A stretch of 64,000 nucleotides of DNA from an uncultured Oscillospiraceae bacterium (GCA_910587335.1 CAJUMG010000004.1:1-64000); one strand, 5' to 3'. Shown: positions 25,681-34,873, counted from the stretch's first letter. Made by a program: numbers and translations. The notes: generated by a model not told the origin, from the letters alone.

Positions 25681-26868
25681 TTAGAAGAGTATTTTGGTCA
25701 AATCCCCCAGCAAACCAATCCCTTTTATGATCTGCTCGTCGGTAGGGGTAGAAAAGTTTAAGCGAACGGACTGGGAAACATCCCTTTCATCGGTCAGAAA
25801 GGCGGAGCCCGGCACCACCGCGACCCCCTGGGATACCGCCTGCTTACAGAAAGCCGGCATGTCCGCGCCATTTGGCAGACTGCACCAAAGGAACAGGCCG
25901 CCCTGTGGGTTGGTATGGGTTACCGCGGGGCTGAAGTGCTCGTCAATCTGCTGGATCATCAACGCAGACTTTTTGCGGTAGATTTCCCGCAGGCCGGCAA
26001 TATGAGCCGAAAAATCATATTTTGCCAAAAAGCGCTCGCAAATCATCTGGGAAAGGATGGTCGTATGCACATCCGACGACTGCTTTGCCACTGTCAGCTT
26101 GGCGATAATCTCTTTGGGCGCCACCACGTATCCCACCCGCAATCCGGGGGACAATACCTTTGAAAAGCTGCCGCAATAGATGACAATCCCTTCCGTATCC
26201 ATCGACTTGATCGTAGGGACATCCTCTCCGGCAAAACGCAGTTCACCGTAAGGGTTATCCTCTAAAATCAAAACGCCGTACTCAAGCGCCAGCCGGTAAA
26301 CCTCTTTTCGTTTTGCCAAGCTCATGGTGATACCGGTGGGATTTTGAAAATTCGGAATGGTATAGATAAATTTCGCATTGGGATTTTCTTTTAGCGCCTG
26401 TTCCAGCTTTTGGGTGTCAATGCCGTCCTCCTCCATCTCAACCCCCACCAGCTGGGAACGGAAAGAACGAAAAGCGTTTAACGATCCGATAAAGCTGGGG
26501 CTTTCGCTGATGACCTTATCCCCATCGTTTAAAAGGCAGTGAGCGCTTAAACAGATTCCCTGCTGCGCGCCGGACACCACCAATACCTGGTCAAAATCCC
26601 GGCCGATTCCATATCGCTCTTTGACCAGATGGGTCAGCTTTTCCCGCAGCGGCTGATATCCTTCGGTCACCGAATACTGCAATGCCAGAATCGGGTCCTC
26701 TTCCAAAATTTCCCGGGTAATTTTTTGAACAGCTTCTACCGGGAATGCCTCGGGCGCCGGGTTGCCCGCCGCAAAGGAAATGACCGATGGATCCGCGGTG
26801 GCCTTTAAAATCTCGCGGATAGCCGATGGCTGTAAAGAATCTATCTTTTCAGAAAACTGGTAACGCAA
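25681..26868 (-). CDS. PLP-dependent aminotransferase (class I/II, LysN/2-aminoadipate type)
   Basis: 395 residues. SFSKVLSPGLRVGYVVAP contains the lysine that binds pyridoxal phosphate; PNFQNPTGITM and EDNPYGELRF are other fold-type I marks. The N-terminus SSLQPSAIREIL-like pattern and ISFAAGNPAPEAFP resemble 2-aminoadipate/branched or aromatic amino acid aminotransferases derived from MocR-type proteins, but lacking the DNA-binding domain. TTG start behind GGAGGAG. Exact amino acid substrate undetermined. Confidence 0.85.
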   Translation of the reverse strand: MRYQFSEKIDSLQPSAIREILKATADPSVISFAAGNPAPEAFPVEAVQKITREILEEDPILALQYSVTEGYQPLREKLTHLVKERYGIGRDFDQVLVVSGAQQGICLSAHCLLNDGDKVISESPSFIGSLNAFRSFRSQLVGVEMEEDGIDTQKLEQALKENPNAKFIYTIPNFQNPTGITMSLAKRKEVYRLALEYGVLILEDNPYGELRFAGEDVPTIKSMDTEGIVIYCGSFSKVLSPGLRVGYVVAPKEIIAKLTVAKQSSDVHTTILSQMICERFLAKYDFSAHIAGLREIYRKKSALMIQQIDEHFSPAVTHTNPQGGLFLWCSLPNGADMPAFCKQAVSQGVAVVPGSAFLTDERDVSQSVRLNFSTPTDEQIIKGIGLLGDLTKILF

Positions 26869-26966
26869 CGTTTACTCCTCCTCTAGCTTGGATAAGAAAC
26901 CGCTTTGGGACTGCATGCATTTTTTCCCGCGGCCAATTGAACTTCCCGATATAAAAAATCATTTTC

Positions 26967-26995
26967 AGTATACCACAAAAAAGTGCAAAAGCAAA
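26967..26995 (-). promoter_or_regulatory. Promoter of the aminotransferase-trpS operon
   Basis: Minus strand: TTTGCT, 17 bases, TATACT preceded by TGG (extended -10). About 90 bases upstream of the aminotransferase start. Confidence 0.55.
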
Positions 26996-27054
26996 GAAAG
27001 ATTCATGAGAATGGCAATCTCTCACGGTACCTTTTCAAAATTTTCTTTTCCTCC

Positions 27055-27083
27055 TTGACAAAAGACGTCAAAGGGGTTACTAT
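27055..27083 (+). promoter_or_regulatory. Promoter of the copper operon
   Basis: TTGACA (27055-27060), 17 bases, TACTAT (27078-27083). Immediately followed by the GC-rich CsoR-type operator. Confidence 0.8.
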
Positions 27084-27089
27084 ATCCCC

Positions 27090-27105
27090 ATACCCCCCAG
27101 GGGTG
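27090..27105. promoter_or_regulatory. CsoR-type copper operator
   Basis: ATACCCCCCAGGGGTG: ACCCC/GGGGT half-sites as in known CsoR operators (consensus like ATACCCCnnnGGGGTAT). A further AGGGG...CCCC pair at 27072-27089 spans the -10. A csoR gene ends this operon, so feedback control by copper is likely. Confidence 0.65.
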
Positions 27106-27147
27106 ATTTTATCCTTTATTTTTTCAGAAAGGAGCGATGTATTTTTC

Positions 27148-29691
27148 ATGAAACAAAAGTTCAATGTATCCGGCATGACCTGTTCCGCCTGCTCTGCCCA
27201 TGTGGAAAAAAGCGTGGCAAAAGCAGACGGCGTCCAATCGGTAGAGGTCAGCCTTTTAACCAACAGCATGCAGGTGGTATATGATGAAGAGCAGACCGAC
27301 CCGGCTAAAATTATTCGGGCGGTGGAGCAAAGCGGATACGGAGCCTCTCTACCGCAAAAGGGTGCGGAAGCGGCGCCGGCGGCCGCTCCCGCAGACGCTG
27401 TAAAGCAGATGAAACGGCGGCTCATTTTATCCTTTTGCTTTTTAATCCCTCTTTTTTATCTATCTATGGGGCATATGATGGGGCTGCCCATTCCACACTT
27501 TTTTCACGGCACCGAAAACGCCCTGGCCTTTGCTTTTACCCAGCTGCTTTTGACCTTGCCGGTGGCATATTTAAACCGAAGCTACTTCCAAATTGGCTTT
27601 AAAACGCTGTTTCGCGGCTCTCCCAATATGGATTCGCTGGTGGCGATTGGTTCCGCCGCTTCCATTTTATACGGAATTTTCGCCATCTACCAAATTGGGT
27701 ATGGCTTTGGTCACGGCGATCTGGACCGGGTTCAGCAATATGCCATGGATCTGTATTTCGAAGGCGCCTCGATGATTTTAACGCTCATTACTTTGGGGAA
27801 ATATCTGGAGACAAAATCCAAGGGAAAAACCTCAGAGGCTATTACCCGACTGATGGATCTGGCTCCCAAATCCGCCACAGTCCTGCGAGATGGGCAGGAG
27901 CTTCAGATTCCGGTCGAACAGGTTTTGGTGGGCGATACGGTTATCGTACGTCCCGGTCAGAGCATCCCGGTAGACGGCGTGGTGTTAGAAGGCAGCTCCT
28001 TTGTGGATGAATCAGCCATTACCGGCGAGAGCATCCCGGTGGAAAAGACCGAAGGAGATGCCGTTACCGCCGCCACCATCAATAAATCCGGCGCATTTCG
28101 ACTAAAGGCTACGAAAATTGGCGATGACACCACCTTGTCTCAGATTATCGCTCTGATGGAGGAGGCCAGCGCCTCCAAAGCGCCGATCTCCAAGCTGGCG
28201 GATAAAGTCGCGGGCGTTTTTGTACCGGTTGTAATCGGAATCGCGATTCTGGCCGCGGCTGTCTGGTTCCTTTTGGGGCAAAGCTTTTCTTTCTCCCTTT
28301 CTATCGGTATAGCTGTGTTGGTCATCTCCTGCCCCTGTGCGTTGGGACTGGCTACGCCGGTGGCTATTATGGTCGGCACCGGAAAGGGAGCGGAAAACGG
28401 TATTCTCATCAAATCCGCCGAAGCGCTGGAAACCGCCCATACCGTCAACACTGTCGTGTTAGACAAAACCGGCACCATTACCGAGGGGCGGCCCAAACTC
28501 ACCGATATCTACCCTGCCGCCGGTATGGAAGAAGGGGAACTTTTGCAGATTGCCGCTTCGTTGGAAGCTCTTTCTGAGCATCCTCTGGCGCAGGCGATCG
28601 TCTCTGCGGCCAAGGACCGGGGCATCTCCCCCCTTCCTTCTTCTGCATTCCAAGCTCTCTCGGGACTGGGGCTTTCCGCTTCGCTAGGCCAAGAATCCTA
28701 TCTGGCCGGCAACGAGCGGCTGATGGAGGAAAATGGCGTTTCGATGGAAGGATTGAACTCCATCGCTATTCGGCTGGCGCAGGAAGGCAAAACGCCCCTG
28801 TACTTTGCAAAAGGACAGCAGCTTTTAGGCATTATCGCTGTGGCGGATGTGGCAAAGCCCACCAGCGCGCAGGCGATTGGTGAGATGAAGCAGCTGGGAC
28901 TTGAGGTTGTGATGCTTACCGGAGACAACCAGCGCACCGCCGACGCGATCGGAAATCAGTTAGGTGTCTCCCAGGTGATCGCACAGGTTCTGCCCCAGGA
29001 TAAAGAACAAAAAATCCGCCAGCTACAGCAAAGCGGAAAAAAGGTTGCCATGGTGGGAGACGGCATCAACGACGCACCTGCTCTTGCCCGTGCCGACGTG
29101 GGCATTGCCATTGGCGCCGGTACCGATATCGCGCTAGAAGCGGCTGACATCGTCCTGATGAAAAACGATTTGTTAGACGCGGTCACCGCCATTCATTTAA
29201 GCCGCGCGGTGATCCGAAACGTCAAGGAGAATCTGTTCTGGGCCTTTTTGTACAATACCATCGGTATTCCCATAGCGGCGGGGGTCTTCTTCTCCCTTTG
29301 GGGCTGGAAGCTGGACCCCATGTTTGCCGCTGCGGCAATGAGTTTAAGCTCGGTCTGTGTAGTGTCTAACGCGCTTCGCCTGCGCTTTTTTAAGCCGCAT
29401 CGAAGCCGCCAGACCGCCACGCAGCCCGTTTTAGAAAATACACAGCAAAAAATCGACTCTAATAGCAAAAAAGGAGAAATGAAGATGAAAAAAACACTGA
29501 AAATTGATGGCATGTCCTGCTCCCACTGCACTGGACGCGTTTCCCAGGTCCTGAACGCAATCGACGGCGTTTCTGCCGAGGTATCTTTGGAGGATAAGGC
29601 CGCTTATCTGACCATGGATACGGAAATCGCAGATGAAATTCTGGTGAAAGCCGTGACCGACGCTGGCTATACCGTCGTCGAGGTACAGTAG
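27148..29691 (+). CDS. copA: Copper-exporting P1B-type ATPase with N- and C-terminal HMA domains
   Basis: 847 residues. Pumps Cu(I) out using ATP. Order: N-terminal metal-binding HMA domain (GMTCSAC, Cys12 and Cys15), membrane helices, actuator loop TGES, CPC motif (Cys395-Pro-Cys397), phosphorylated Asp439 in DKTGT, SEHPLA, GDGINDAPAL, then a linker and a second HMA domain (GMSCSHC, residues 780-847) at the C-terminus. ATG at 27148 is selected; the frame extends upstream to 26983 without start support and AAGGAG is 13 bases ahead. The C-terminal HMA region resembles a stand-alone CopZ and has its own ribosome site. Confidence 0.93.
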   Translation: MKQKFNVSGMTCSACSAHVEKSVAKADGVQSVEVSLLTNSMQVVYDEEQTDPAKIIRAVEQSGYGASLPQKGAEAAPAAAPADAVKQMKRRLILSFCFLIPLFYLSMGHMMGLPIPHFFHGTENALAFAFTQLLLTLPVAYLNRSYFQIGFKTLFRGSPNMDSLVAIGSAASILYGIFAIYQIGYGFGHGDLDRVQQYAMDLYFEGASMILTLITLGKYLETKSKGKTSEAITRLMDLAPKSATVLRDGQELQIPVEQVLVGDTVIVRPGQSIPVDGVVLEGSSFVDESAITGESIPVEKTEGDAVTAATINKSGAFRLKATKIGDDTTLSQIIALMEEASASKAPISKLADKVAGVFVPVVIGIAILAAAVWFLLGQSFSFSLSIGIAVLVISCPCALGLATPVAIMVGTGKGAENGILIKSAEALETAHTVNTVVLDKTGTITEGRPKLTDIYPAAGMEEGELLQIAASLEALSEHPLAQAIVSAAKDRGISPLPSSAFQALSGLGLSASLGQESYLAGNERLMEENGVSMEGLNSIAIRLAQEGKTPLYFAKGQQLLGIIAVADVAKPTSAQAIGEMKQLGLEVVMLTGDNQRTADAIGNQLGVSQVIAQVLPQDKEQKIRQLQQSGKKVAMVGDGINDAPALARADVGIAIGAGTDIALEAADIVLMKNDLLDAVTAIHLSRAVIRNVKENLFWAFLYNTIGIPIAAGVFFSLWGWKLDPMFAAAAMSLSSVCVVSNALRLRFFKPHRSRQTATQPVLENTQQKIDSNSKKGEMKMKKTLKIDGMSCSHCTGRVSQVLNAIDGVSAEVSLEDKAAYLTMDTEIADEILVKAVTDAGYTVVEVQ
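29485..29691 (+). CDS. copZ: Possible internally initiated CopZ-like copper chaperone
   Basis: In frame with the end of copA. AAGGAG at 29471-29476 stands eight bases before the ATG at 29485, and translation from there gives 68 residues, MKKTLKIDGMSCSHC..., the normal size and fold of CopZ with a Cys-x-x-Cys copper site. So the same DNA could yield both a full-length CopA with a C-terminal HMA domain and a free chaperone. Whether the internal start is used is unproven. Confidence 0.5.
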   Translation: MKKTLKIDGMSCSHCTGRVSQVLNAIDGVSAEVSLEDKAAYLTMDTEIADEILVKAVTDAGYTVVEVQ

Positions 29692-29692
29692 C

Positions 29693-29953
29693 ATGACGGC
29701 GGATAAGCAAAAGGTCGCCCGCCTTTTAAAGACAGCCAGGGGGCAGATCGATGGGATTTTGAAAATGATCGACGAGGATCGTTACTGCATTGATATTTCC
29801 AACCAGATCATGGCTTCCCAATCGGTACTAAAAAAAGCGAATGCCGAGGTGCTACAATCCCATTTAGAGCATTGCGTCAAAGAGGCAGTCACGCAAAATG
29901 ACGCTACCGAAAAGCTGCGGGAAATTGAAACCATTATTTCCAAGCTTTTGTAG
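29693..29953 (+). CDS. csoR: CsoR-family copper-sensing repressor
   Basis: 86-residue all-helical repressor of the CsoR/RcnR family. RLLKTARGQIDGILKMIDEDRYCIDI carries the first cysteine and HLEHCV the His and Cys of the Cys-His-Cys copper site; QIMASQSVLKKANAEVLQSHLEHC is the family core. Copper binding should release the operator at 27090. Begins one base after the copA stop; ends the operon before a strong terminator. Confidence 0.92.
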   Translation: MTADKQKVARLLKTARGQIDGILKMIDEDRYCIDISNQIMASQSVLKKANAEVLQSHLEHCVKEAVTQNDATEKLREIETIISKLL

Positions 29954-29979
29954 CTTTTCCTATATCCAAATCGTTTTCT

Positions 29980-30011
29980 GAGCACAGGTATTTTACCTGT
30001 GCTCTTTTTTT
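29980..30011 (+). terminator. Terminator of the copper operon
   Basis: gagcacaggta, loop TTT, tacctgtgctc, then TTTTTTT: eleven perfect pairs. Confidence 0.93.
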
Positions 30012-30182
30012 GAGCAAATGGCTGGTTTTTCTTTCTTTTTTGTGATAAGCTAAATATGTTTGTCTCCCATAGGATAAATATAGCCGCTTGGCTCCAAAAC
30101 AAAGCTGTGCAAAGGCGCCATAGGTGCGCATAATGTGCTTCTCAGAATGATACTAGCACAAGCATGGATGAGGAGGGTCATC

Positions 30183-30836
30183 ATGAATCAAAACGAACGT
30201 TACAAAAAAGTCAACCTGGGCTTTATGGTCCTGTATTTGCTGGTGTGCATCTGGGGGATTGTAGATAGCTTTCTGCACTCGACCCCCTATTATATGGGAC
30301 TGTCTCTGCTTTCCCCGCTGTTTTTGCTCATCCCACCGCTCTTTTGGAAGGTGACGCACCTAAAACCCGCCTACTTGGTCTCCCTAACGGTAAATATTTT
30401 TAGCTTTTTGGCTTTTGTTATCGGCATCGCTTTTCGCGGTTATGGACGCTTTCCCTTCTACGATAAAGTAGTCCATACGCTTTCCGGCGTCTTTTTCGGA
30501 CTTTTGGGGGTTATTTTTTACTATCTGATGAAGAAGGATCGTTCTATTGTCCCGGAGGATGGCATCTTCGCCGGATATTTTGCCGTTTCATTTGCCTGCA
30601 CGATCGGAATGCTTTGGGAAGTATGGGAATACGCCATGAATTTTATCTTCCACTCTGATCCACAGCACGTGCTGACCACCGGCGTAAACGACACCATGCA
30701 GGATATGATTGTCTGTCTGGTCGGATCGCTGTTTATCCTATTCTCTGTCTGGCGCTATTACCGAAAGGGAAAAGCCGGTCCTGCCATGCGGATTTTCCTG
30801 GATTTTTACGAGCTGAATCTAAAAAATCCCCGTTAA
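30183..30836 (+). CDS. Multipass membrane protein, DUF2238/YjdF-like
   Basis: 217 residues with about six hydrophobic segments. The FYDKVVHTLSGVFFGLLG and GMLWEVWEYAMNF blocks with D in NDTMQDMIVCLVGS resemble the His/Trp-Glu/Asp pattern of DUF2238 (YjdF-type) membrane proteins. ATG at 30183 is chosen because GGAGGG precedes it; the frame opens upstream at 30135. No function is established; single gene. Confidence 0.6.
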   Translation: MNQNERYKKVNLGFMVLYLLVCIWGIVDSFLHSTPYYMGLSLLSPLFLLIPPLFWKVTHLKPAYLVSLTVNIFSFLAFVIGIAFRGYGRFPFYDKVVHTLSGVFFGLLGVIFYYLMKKDRSIVPEDGIFAGYFAVSFACTIGMLWEVWEYAMNFIFHSDPQHVLTTGVNDTMQDMIVCLVGSLFILFSVWRYYRKGKAGPAMRIFLDFYELNLKNPR

Positions 30837-30854
30837 AACAAAAATTTTGTATAA

Positions 30855-30893
30855 AAACCCCCTCTGCCCAAACATGTTCGGCAGAGGGGGTTT
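30855..30893. terminator. Bidirectional terminator between the DUF2238-like gene and prmC
   Basis: aaaccccctctgcc and ggcagagggggttt form a 14-pair stem with an 11-base loop between two converging genes. Confidence 0.9.
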
Positions 30894-30913
30894 CGTCATT
30901 GCAATAAAAATTT

Positions 30914-31759
30914 TTACCAAGGCTTACGCGCGGATACTACCCGATCATTTCCACCATAGTCTTTAGCAACTCGAATCTCTTCAAAGCCAGCCTCTTTTAA
31001 AAGATCACAGACCGGCATAGCCTGATCAAACCCAATCTCAAGGAGCAGGAGTCCGCCAGGCTTCATCGTTTTTTTCCACAGCGCCGGGATTTCGCGGTAA
31101 AAACGCAGCCCGTCCGCCGAACCGTCCAACGCCATACAGGGCTCTTTACGCACCTCCCGCTGCAAAGTGCAAAGCTCGGCCGATGGAATATACGGCGGGT
31201 TCGAAAGCACCGCATCCAGCTGTTCCAGACCTGCCGTATCCTTTAATACATCCGCTTGAGAAACCATACAGCGGGGAGCCAGCACATCCCTATTTTTTTT
31301 GCAGTAGTCCATTGCCTGAGGAGAAAGCTCCAGTAAAGAGACCTGCGCATCCGGCCTTTCACAGGCAACCGTCAGCCCGACACAGCCGCTACCGGCACAC
31401 AGGTCGGCAATGCGCGGTGACGAAACCGACTTCAATTCCTTTAGCGCTTCCTCGACCAGTCTTTCTGTATCGGCCCGGGGAATCAAAACACCCGGTCCCA
31501 CCGAAAAACGGCGCCCATAAAATTCCCACCAGCCAAGCAGATACTGAAGAGGCTCTCCCTCCTCCCGCCGGGAAAGCACCATCTGCATTTGTTCCAGCTT
31601 TTCTTGATCTAGTTTCCGCTCAGGATCCAGGAGGCGGTCCTTTTTGGAGACGAAGCAGAATGTCTCCAACAGCAGATCCAGCTCGAACCCCGGAGCCTCT
31701 ATCCCCGCCTGTCGCAGACGATTTGTCCAGGAAAGGTAGCATTCTTTAATAGAACTCAC
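30914..31759 (-). CDS. prmC: Release factor glutamine methyltransferase (PrmC/HemK)
   Basis: 281 residues. Methylates the glutamine of the GGQ motif in release factors RF1/RF2. N-terminal helical domain, then a Rossmann methyltransferase with DLCAGSGCVGLTVA for S-adenosylmethionine and the signature SNPPYIPS. GTG start overlaps the stop of the DUF1385 gene by 4 bases (GTGA). Last gene of the lipoprotein-regulator-kinase operon. Confidence 0.93.
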   Translation of the reverse strand: MSSIKECYLSWTNRLRQAGIEAPGFELDLLLETFCFVSKKDRLLDPERKLDQEKLEQMQMVLSRREEGEPLQYLLGWWEFYGRRFSVGPGVLIPRADTERLVEEALKELKSVSSPRIADLCAGSGCVGLTVACERPDAQVSLLELSPQAMDYCKKNRDVLAPRCMVSQADVLKDTAGLEQLDAVLSNPPYIPSAELCTLQREVRKEPCMALDGSADGLRFYREIPALWKKTMKPGGLLLLEIGFDQAMPVCDLLKEAGFEEIRVAKDYGGNDRVVSARKPW

Positions 31760-32679
31760 CAGCGGTCGCTTCCTTCCACCGAAGGGAGCACCGGTTTTAG
31801 TGAAGCAATCGCCACCTCGATCATTTTATCATCCGGTTCCTGGGTTGTCAGATGCTGTAACCACAGACCCGGCGCGGAAATGATCCGGGTACAAAGATTG
31901 GTATACCGCCCGGCCAGCTTAATGATTTCATAGGAAATTCCTACCACCACCGGCAACAGAAGAATTTTCAGCGCCACACGAAGCCATGGATTACTCCAGG
32001 TGATAAAGGAAGTCACCAGCACGCTGACAATGACAACAATCAGCAAAAAGCTTGTGCCGCAGCGGGGATGAAACCGTTTTTGTTTCCGAACATTTTCCAC
32101 CGTCAGCTCCTCGCCCGATTCATAACAAAAGATGGTTTTATGCTCAGCGCCATGGTACTGGAACATCCGGTGAATATCCTTCATCCGGCTGACCGCCGCC
32201 ATATAGCCTACTAGGATCGCTATTTTGATGATCCCCTCCACCAGGCTGGAAAACACGCCCAAAGGAAACAGCATATTCAGTCCCCGAACCGCAAAGGTCG
32301 GGAGCGCCATAAACATCAAAAGGGCGACCACGACCGCAATGACCGAAGCCCCCCCCATCAGGACCTCTGTCGCTTTTTCCCCGAAATGACGGTTAAACCA
32401 TAAATCCAGCTTATCCGGCTCACCCTCTTCATAGCCGGATTTTTCCGCTGACTTCATTAGACACTTATAGCCTAACCGCATAGTATCAACAAAATTAAAG
32501 ATGCCGCGGACAAAGGGCGTTTTTTTGTACCAGGCGGTCACCTTTTGATTATCCCATACCTCTACATCGATACTTCCATCCGGAATTTTTACCGCCAGAG
32601 AGGTTTTCTCTGGGCCGCGCATCATAATTCCCTCAATTACCGCCTGGCCGCCAATAGACGTTTTATACTGTTTGCTCAT
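31756..32679 (-). CDS. DUF1385 membrane protein (YqhQ-like)
   Basis: 307 residues starting YKTSIGGQAVIEGIMMRGP, the DUF1385 hallmark. Several membrane segments (around residues 110-135, 150-170, 210-250) and the conserved EHKTIFCYE and KRFHPRCGTSFLLIV motifs. In Clostridia it commonly lies beside prmC. Function unknown. ATG 6 bases after the kinase stop. Confidence 0.85.
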   Translation of the reverse strand: MSKQYKTSIGGQAVIEGIMMRGPEKTSLAVKIPDGSIDVEVWDNQKVTAWYKKTPFVRGIFNFVDTMRLGYKCLMKSAEKSGYEEGEPDKLDLWFNRHFGEKATEVLMGGASVIAVVVALLMFMALPTFAVRGLNMLFPLGVFSSLVEGIIKIAILVGYMAAVSRMKDIHRMFQYHGAEHKTIFCYESGEELTVENVRKQKRFHPRCGTSFLLIVVIVSVLVTSFITWSNPWLRVALKILLLPVVVGISYEIIKLAGRYTNLCTRIISAPGLWLQHLTTQEPDDKMIEVAIASLKPVLPSVEGSDRW

Positions 32680-32685
32680 TGCTTT

Positions 32686-34122
32686 TTACCTCTCTGTTTC
32701 TGAAATTTCCGCTTCTGCTTTTTTCCCCGCCAGTGGCAGGACGATGGTAACGGTCGTTCCTTCCTGATAAATGCTTTCTATCTCCAGACTGCCGCCATGC
32801 CGGCTTACAATCTCGTCAGCCACCGCAAGGCCGATACCGGAGCCGCGTTTGGTAGAATCCCCTTTATAGAATTTGGTCTTCACCTGCGGCAGATCCTCCG
32901 GCTTGATTCCTTCTCCCGTATCGGCGATGATCACGGCCGCCGCCTCGTTATCATGCCGAACGCTGATTGCAATCGTCCCGCCGGCAGATGTATGCTTTAA
33001 GGCATTATCCAAAATATTGACAAAAACCTGTCTAAGCCGGTTGTGATCTCCCATCACGACAATTAAATCCTCTGGCTCTTCATATTGAAGGACAATTTTT
33101 TCCCGGGCCGCCCGCTGTCCAAACATCAATACTGCATCATCCAGCTCCGCAACCAGATCCATTCGGTCCATGACCATAGCCATCCGGCCGCTTTGAATGC
33201 GGGAAAAATCCAGCAGCTCTTCTACCATGCCGGAAAGCCGTTCGGTCTCCTTTCCGATCACCGCCATCCCCTTTTGCATGGTCTCTCTGTCCGGTATTTC
33301 TTCACCGGATAAGGTTTCCGCCCAACCCTTAATCGCCGTAAGGGGCGTTCGAAGCTCATGGGACACAGAGGAAATAAAATCATTTTTTAACTGCTCTGCT
33401 TTGGAAAGCTCTCCCGCCATATAGTTGATCACTTCGCACAAATCACCGATTTCATCATCGTTCTCTTTTTCCAGCCGGATGCTGAAATCTCCCTGGGCAA
33501 TTTTTCTGGCGGTCTGCCCCACCTTGCCCAATGGAACGACAATCGAGTTGATAAAATAGCTGCTGGAAAGCACCACAAAAAAGATGATCGCCATTCCAAA
33601 AACGGTGATAACCGCCACCAGCGAGATGATCTGCTGATCTACCCGCGCCAAAGAGGTAACATAGCGAATGGCAAAAATCTCTTCATCGCTGACCTGGAAA
33701 ATTCGGGTCAAGGCCATTATGTTTTCGCCGTACAGTGTCCCCTGAAAGGTTCCTTCCCCATTTTCCGATTCCAACGCCTGTTGAAAATCAGGCATATATA
33801 GCATCTGGGTCACTTCAAAGCCGCTGGAAGATAACAGGATGCCACCGTCCACATCCAGCGCCATAATCTCCATTTTATCCTTGTCCTCAAAATTTTCAAT
33901 CAGGCCGCGCACCTCGGTAGCATAATCGGCCGACGCATCCTGAGCGTATTTTTTTAACAGGCCGTCTACCAGGTCCGCGCGGGACACTACTGTCTGCCGT
34001 ACACCACTATAATAATAGCTTTTAAAACCATAGGCCGAGAGAATTTCAATGGCAATCAGAATCAAAAGAATGATGCCAAAGCTGTTAAAAAGCCACCGCT
34101 TGGTAATTCTTCTTCTGGCCAT
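32686..34122 (-). CDS. Two-component sensor histidine kinase
   Basis: 478 residues. Two membrane helices (about 11-31 and 165-190) bracket an extracytoplasmic sensor domain of roughly 130 residues; HAMP follows, then the dimerisation domain with SSVSHELRTPLTAIKG (His255), and the ATPase domain with N box NILDNALKH, DTGEGI and GSGIGLAVA. ATG at 34122 behind GGGAGGGAG is preferred over the upstream frame. Partner of the response regulator just upstream; the lipoprotein at the operon head may take part in sensing. Confidence 0.93.
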   Translation of the reverse strand: MARRRITKRWLFNSFGIILLILIAIEILSAYGFKSYYYSGVRQTVVSRADLVDGLLKKYAQDASADYATEVRGLIENFEDKDKMEIMALDVDGGILLSSSGFEVTQMLYMPDFQQALESENGEGTFQGTLYGENIMALTRIFQVSDEEIFAIRYVTSLARVDQQIISLVAVITVFGMAIIFFVVLSSSYFINSIVVPLGKVGQTARKIAQGDFSIRLEKENDDEIGDLCEVINYMAGELSKAEQLKNDFISSVSHELRTPLTAIKGWAETLSGEEIPDRETMQKGMAVIGKETERLSGMVEELLDFSRIQSGRMAMVMDRMDLVAELDDAVLMFGQRAAREKIVLQYEEPEDLIVVMGDHNRLRQVFVNILDNALKHTSAGGTIAISVRHDNEAAAVIIADTGEGIKPEDLPQVKTKFYKGDSTKRGSGIGLAVADEIVSRHGGSLEIESIYQEGTTVTIVLPLAGKKAEAEISETER

Positions 34123-34160
34123 CTGTTTTCTCCCTCCCCTTCTTCCAAACTGAAAAGGAC

Positions 34161-34856
34161 CTAAATCACCCACTTATACCCATAGCCCCAAACCGTCTGC
34201 AAATATTGGGGATTGGACGGCTCCTCCTCGATTTTCATTCGAAGCCGACGGATATTCACATCCACAATTTTTACATCGCCATAATAATTGCTTCCCCACA
34301 CTTGGTTTAGAATGGCGGAACGCTCCAACGCCGTGTTGGGATTCTTCATAAAAAACTCCATAATCTGAAATTCCACCTGGGTTAAATCAACTGCCTTGCC
34401 GTTTTTATACAGCATCCGGCTTTTGCTGTTTAGCACAAAGGGCCCAGAGGTCACCTCATCCTCCTGAGCCGGTACATCCTTAGCCAAAGACACCCTGCGA
34501 TAGATGGCGTCCACCCTGGCCACCAGCTCCGAAGGGCTAAACGGCTTGGTGATATAATCGTCTGCTCCTGTCATCAGGCCGCGTACCTTATCCATTTCCT
34601 GGGATTTAGCCGACAGCATAATAATGCCAATGGAGTTGCTGGCCGCCCGAATTTTCTCGCACACGCCAAATCCGTCGATCCCCGGCATCATAATATCCAG
34701 AACAACTACATCAAAATCGCCGCCGCTTTCTTCAAACACCCGAAGGGCCTGTTCGCCGTCCGGTACGTCTACAACCTCATAGCCCGCTCTTTTCAGGTTG
34801 ATAACAACAAAGTCGCGGATAACGTCTTCGTCCTCTGCAATCAAAATCCGTTTCAA
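34161..34856 (-). CDS. OmpR/PhoB-type response regulator
   Basis: 231 residues: a receiver domain with phosphoacceptor Asp54 (VVVLDIMMPG), acidic pair in EDED, and Lys in TKPFSPSEL; then a winged-helix DNA-binding domain ending VWGYGYKWVI. Initiates with TTG at 34856, seven bases after GAGGG and 17 bases after the lipoprotein stop; the frame's longer version would overlap that gene. Target genes unknown. Confidence 0.93.
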   Translation of the reverse strand: MKRILIAEDEDVIRDFVVINLKRAGYEVVDVPDGEQALRVFEESGGDFDVVVLDIMMPGIDGFGVCEKIRAASNSIGIIMLSAKSQEMDKVRGLMTGADDYITKPFSPSELVARVDAIYRRVSLAKDVPAQEDEVTSGPFVLNSKSRMLYKNGKAVDLTQVEFQIMEFFMKNPNTALERSAILNQVWGSNYYGDVKIVDVNIRRLRMKIEEEPSNPQYLQTVWGYGYKWVI

Positions 34857-34873
34857 ATTGGCGCCCTCTTTCT

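Noticed and set aside
31183..31749. 188-codon open frame antisense to prmC
   Set aside because: Pro/His-rich shadow translation over a well-supported gene.
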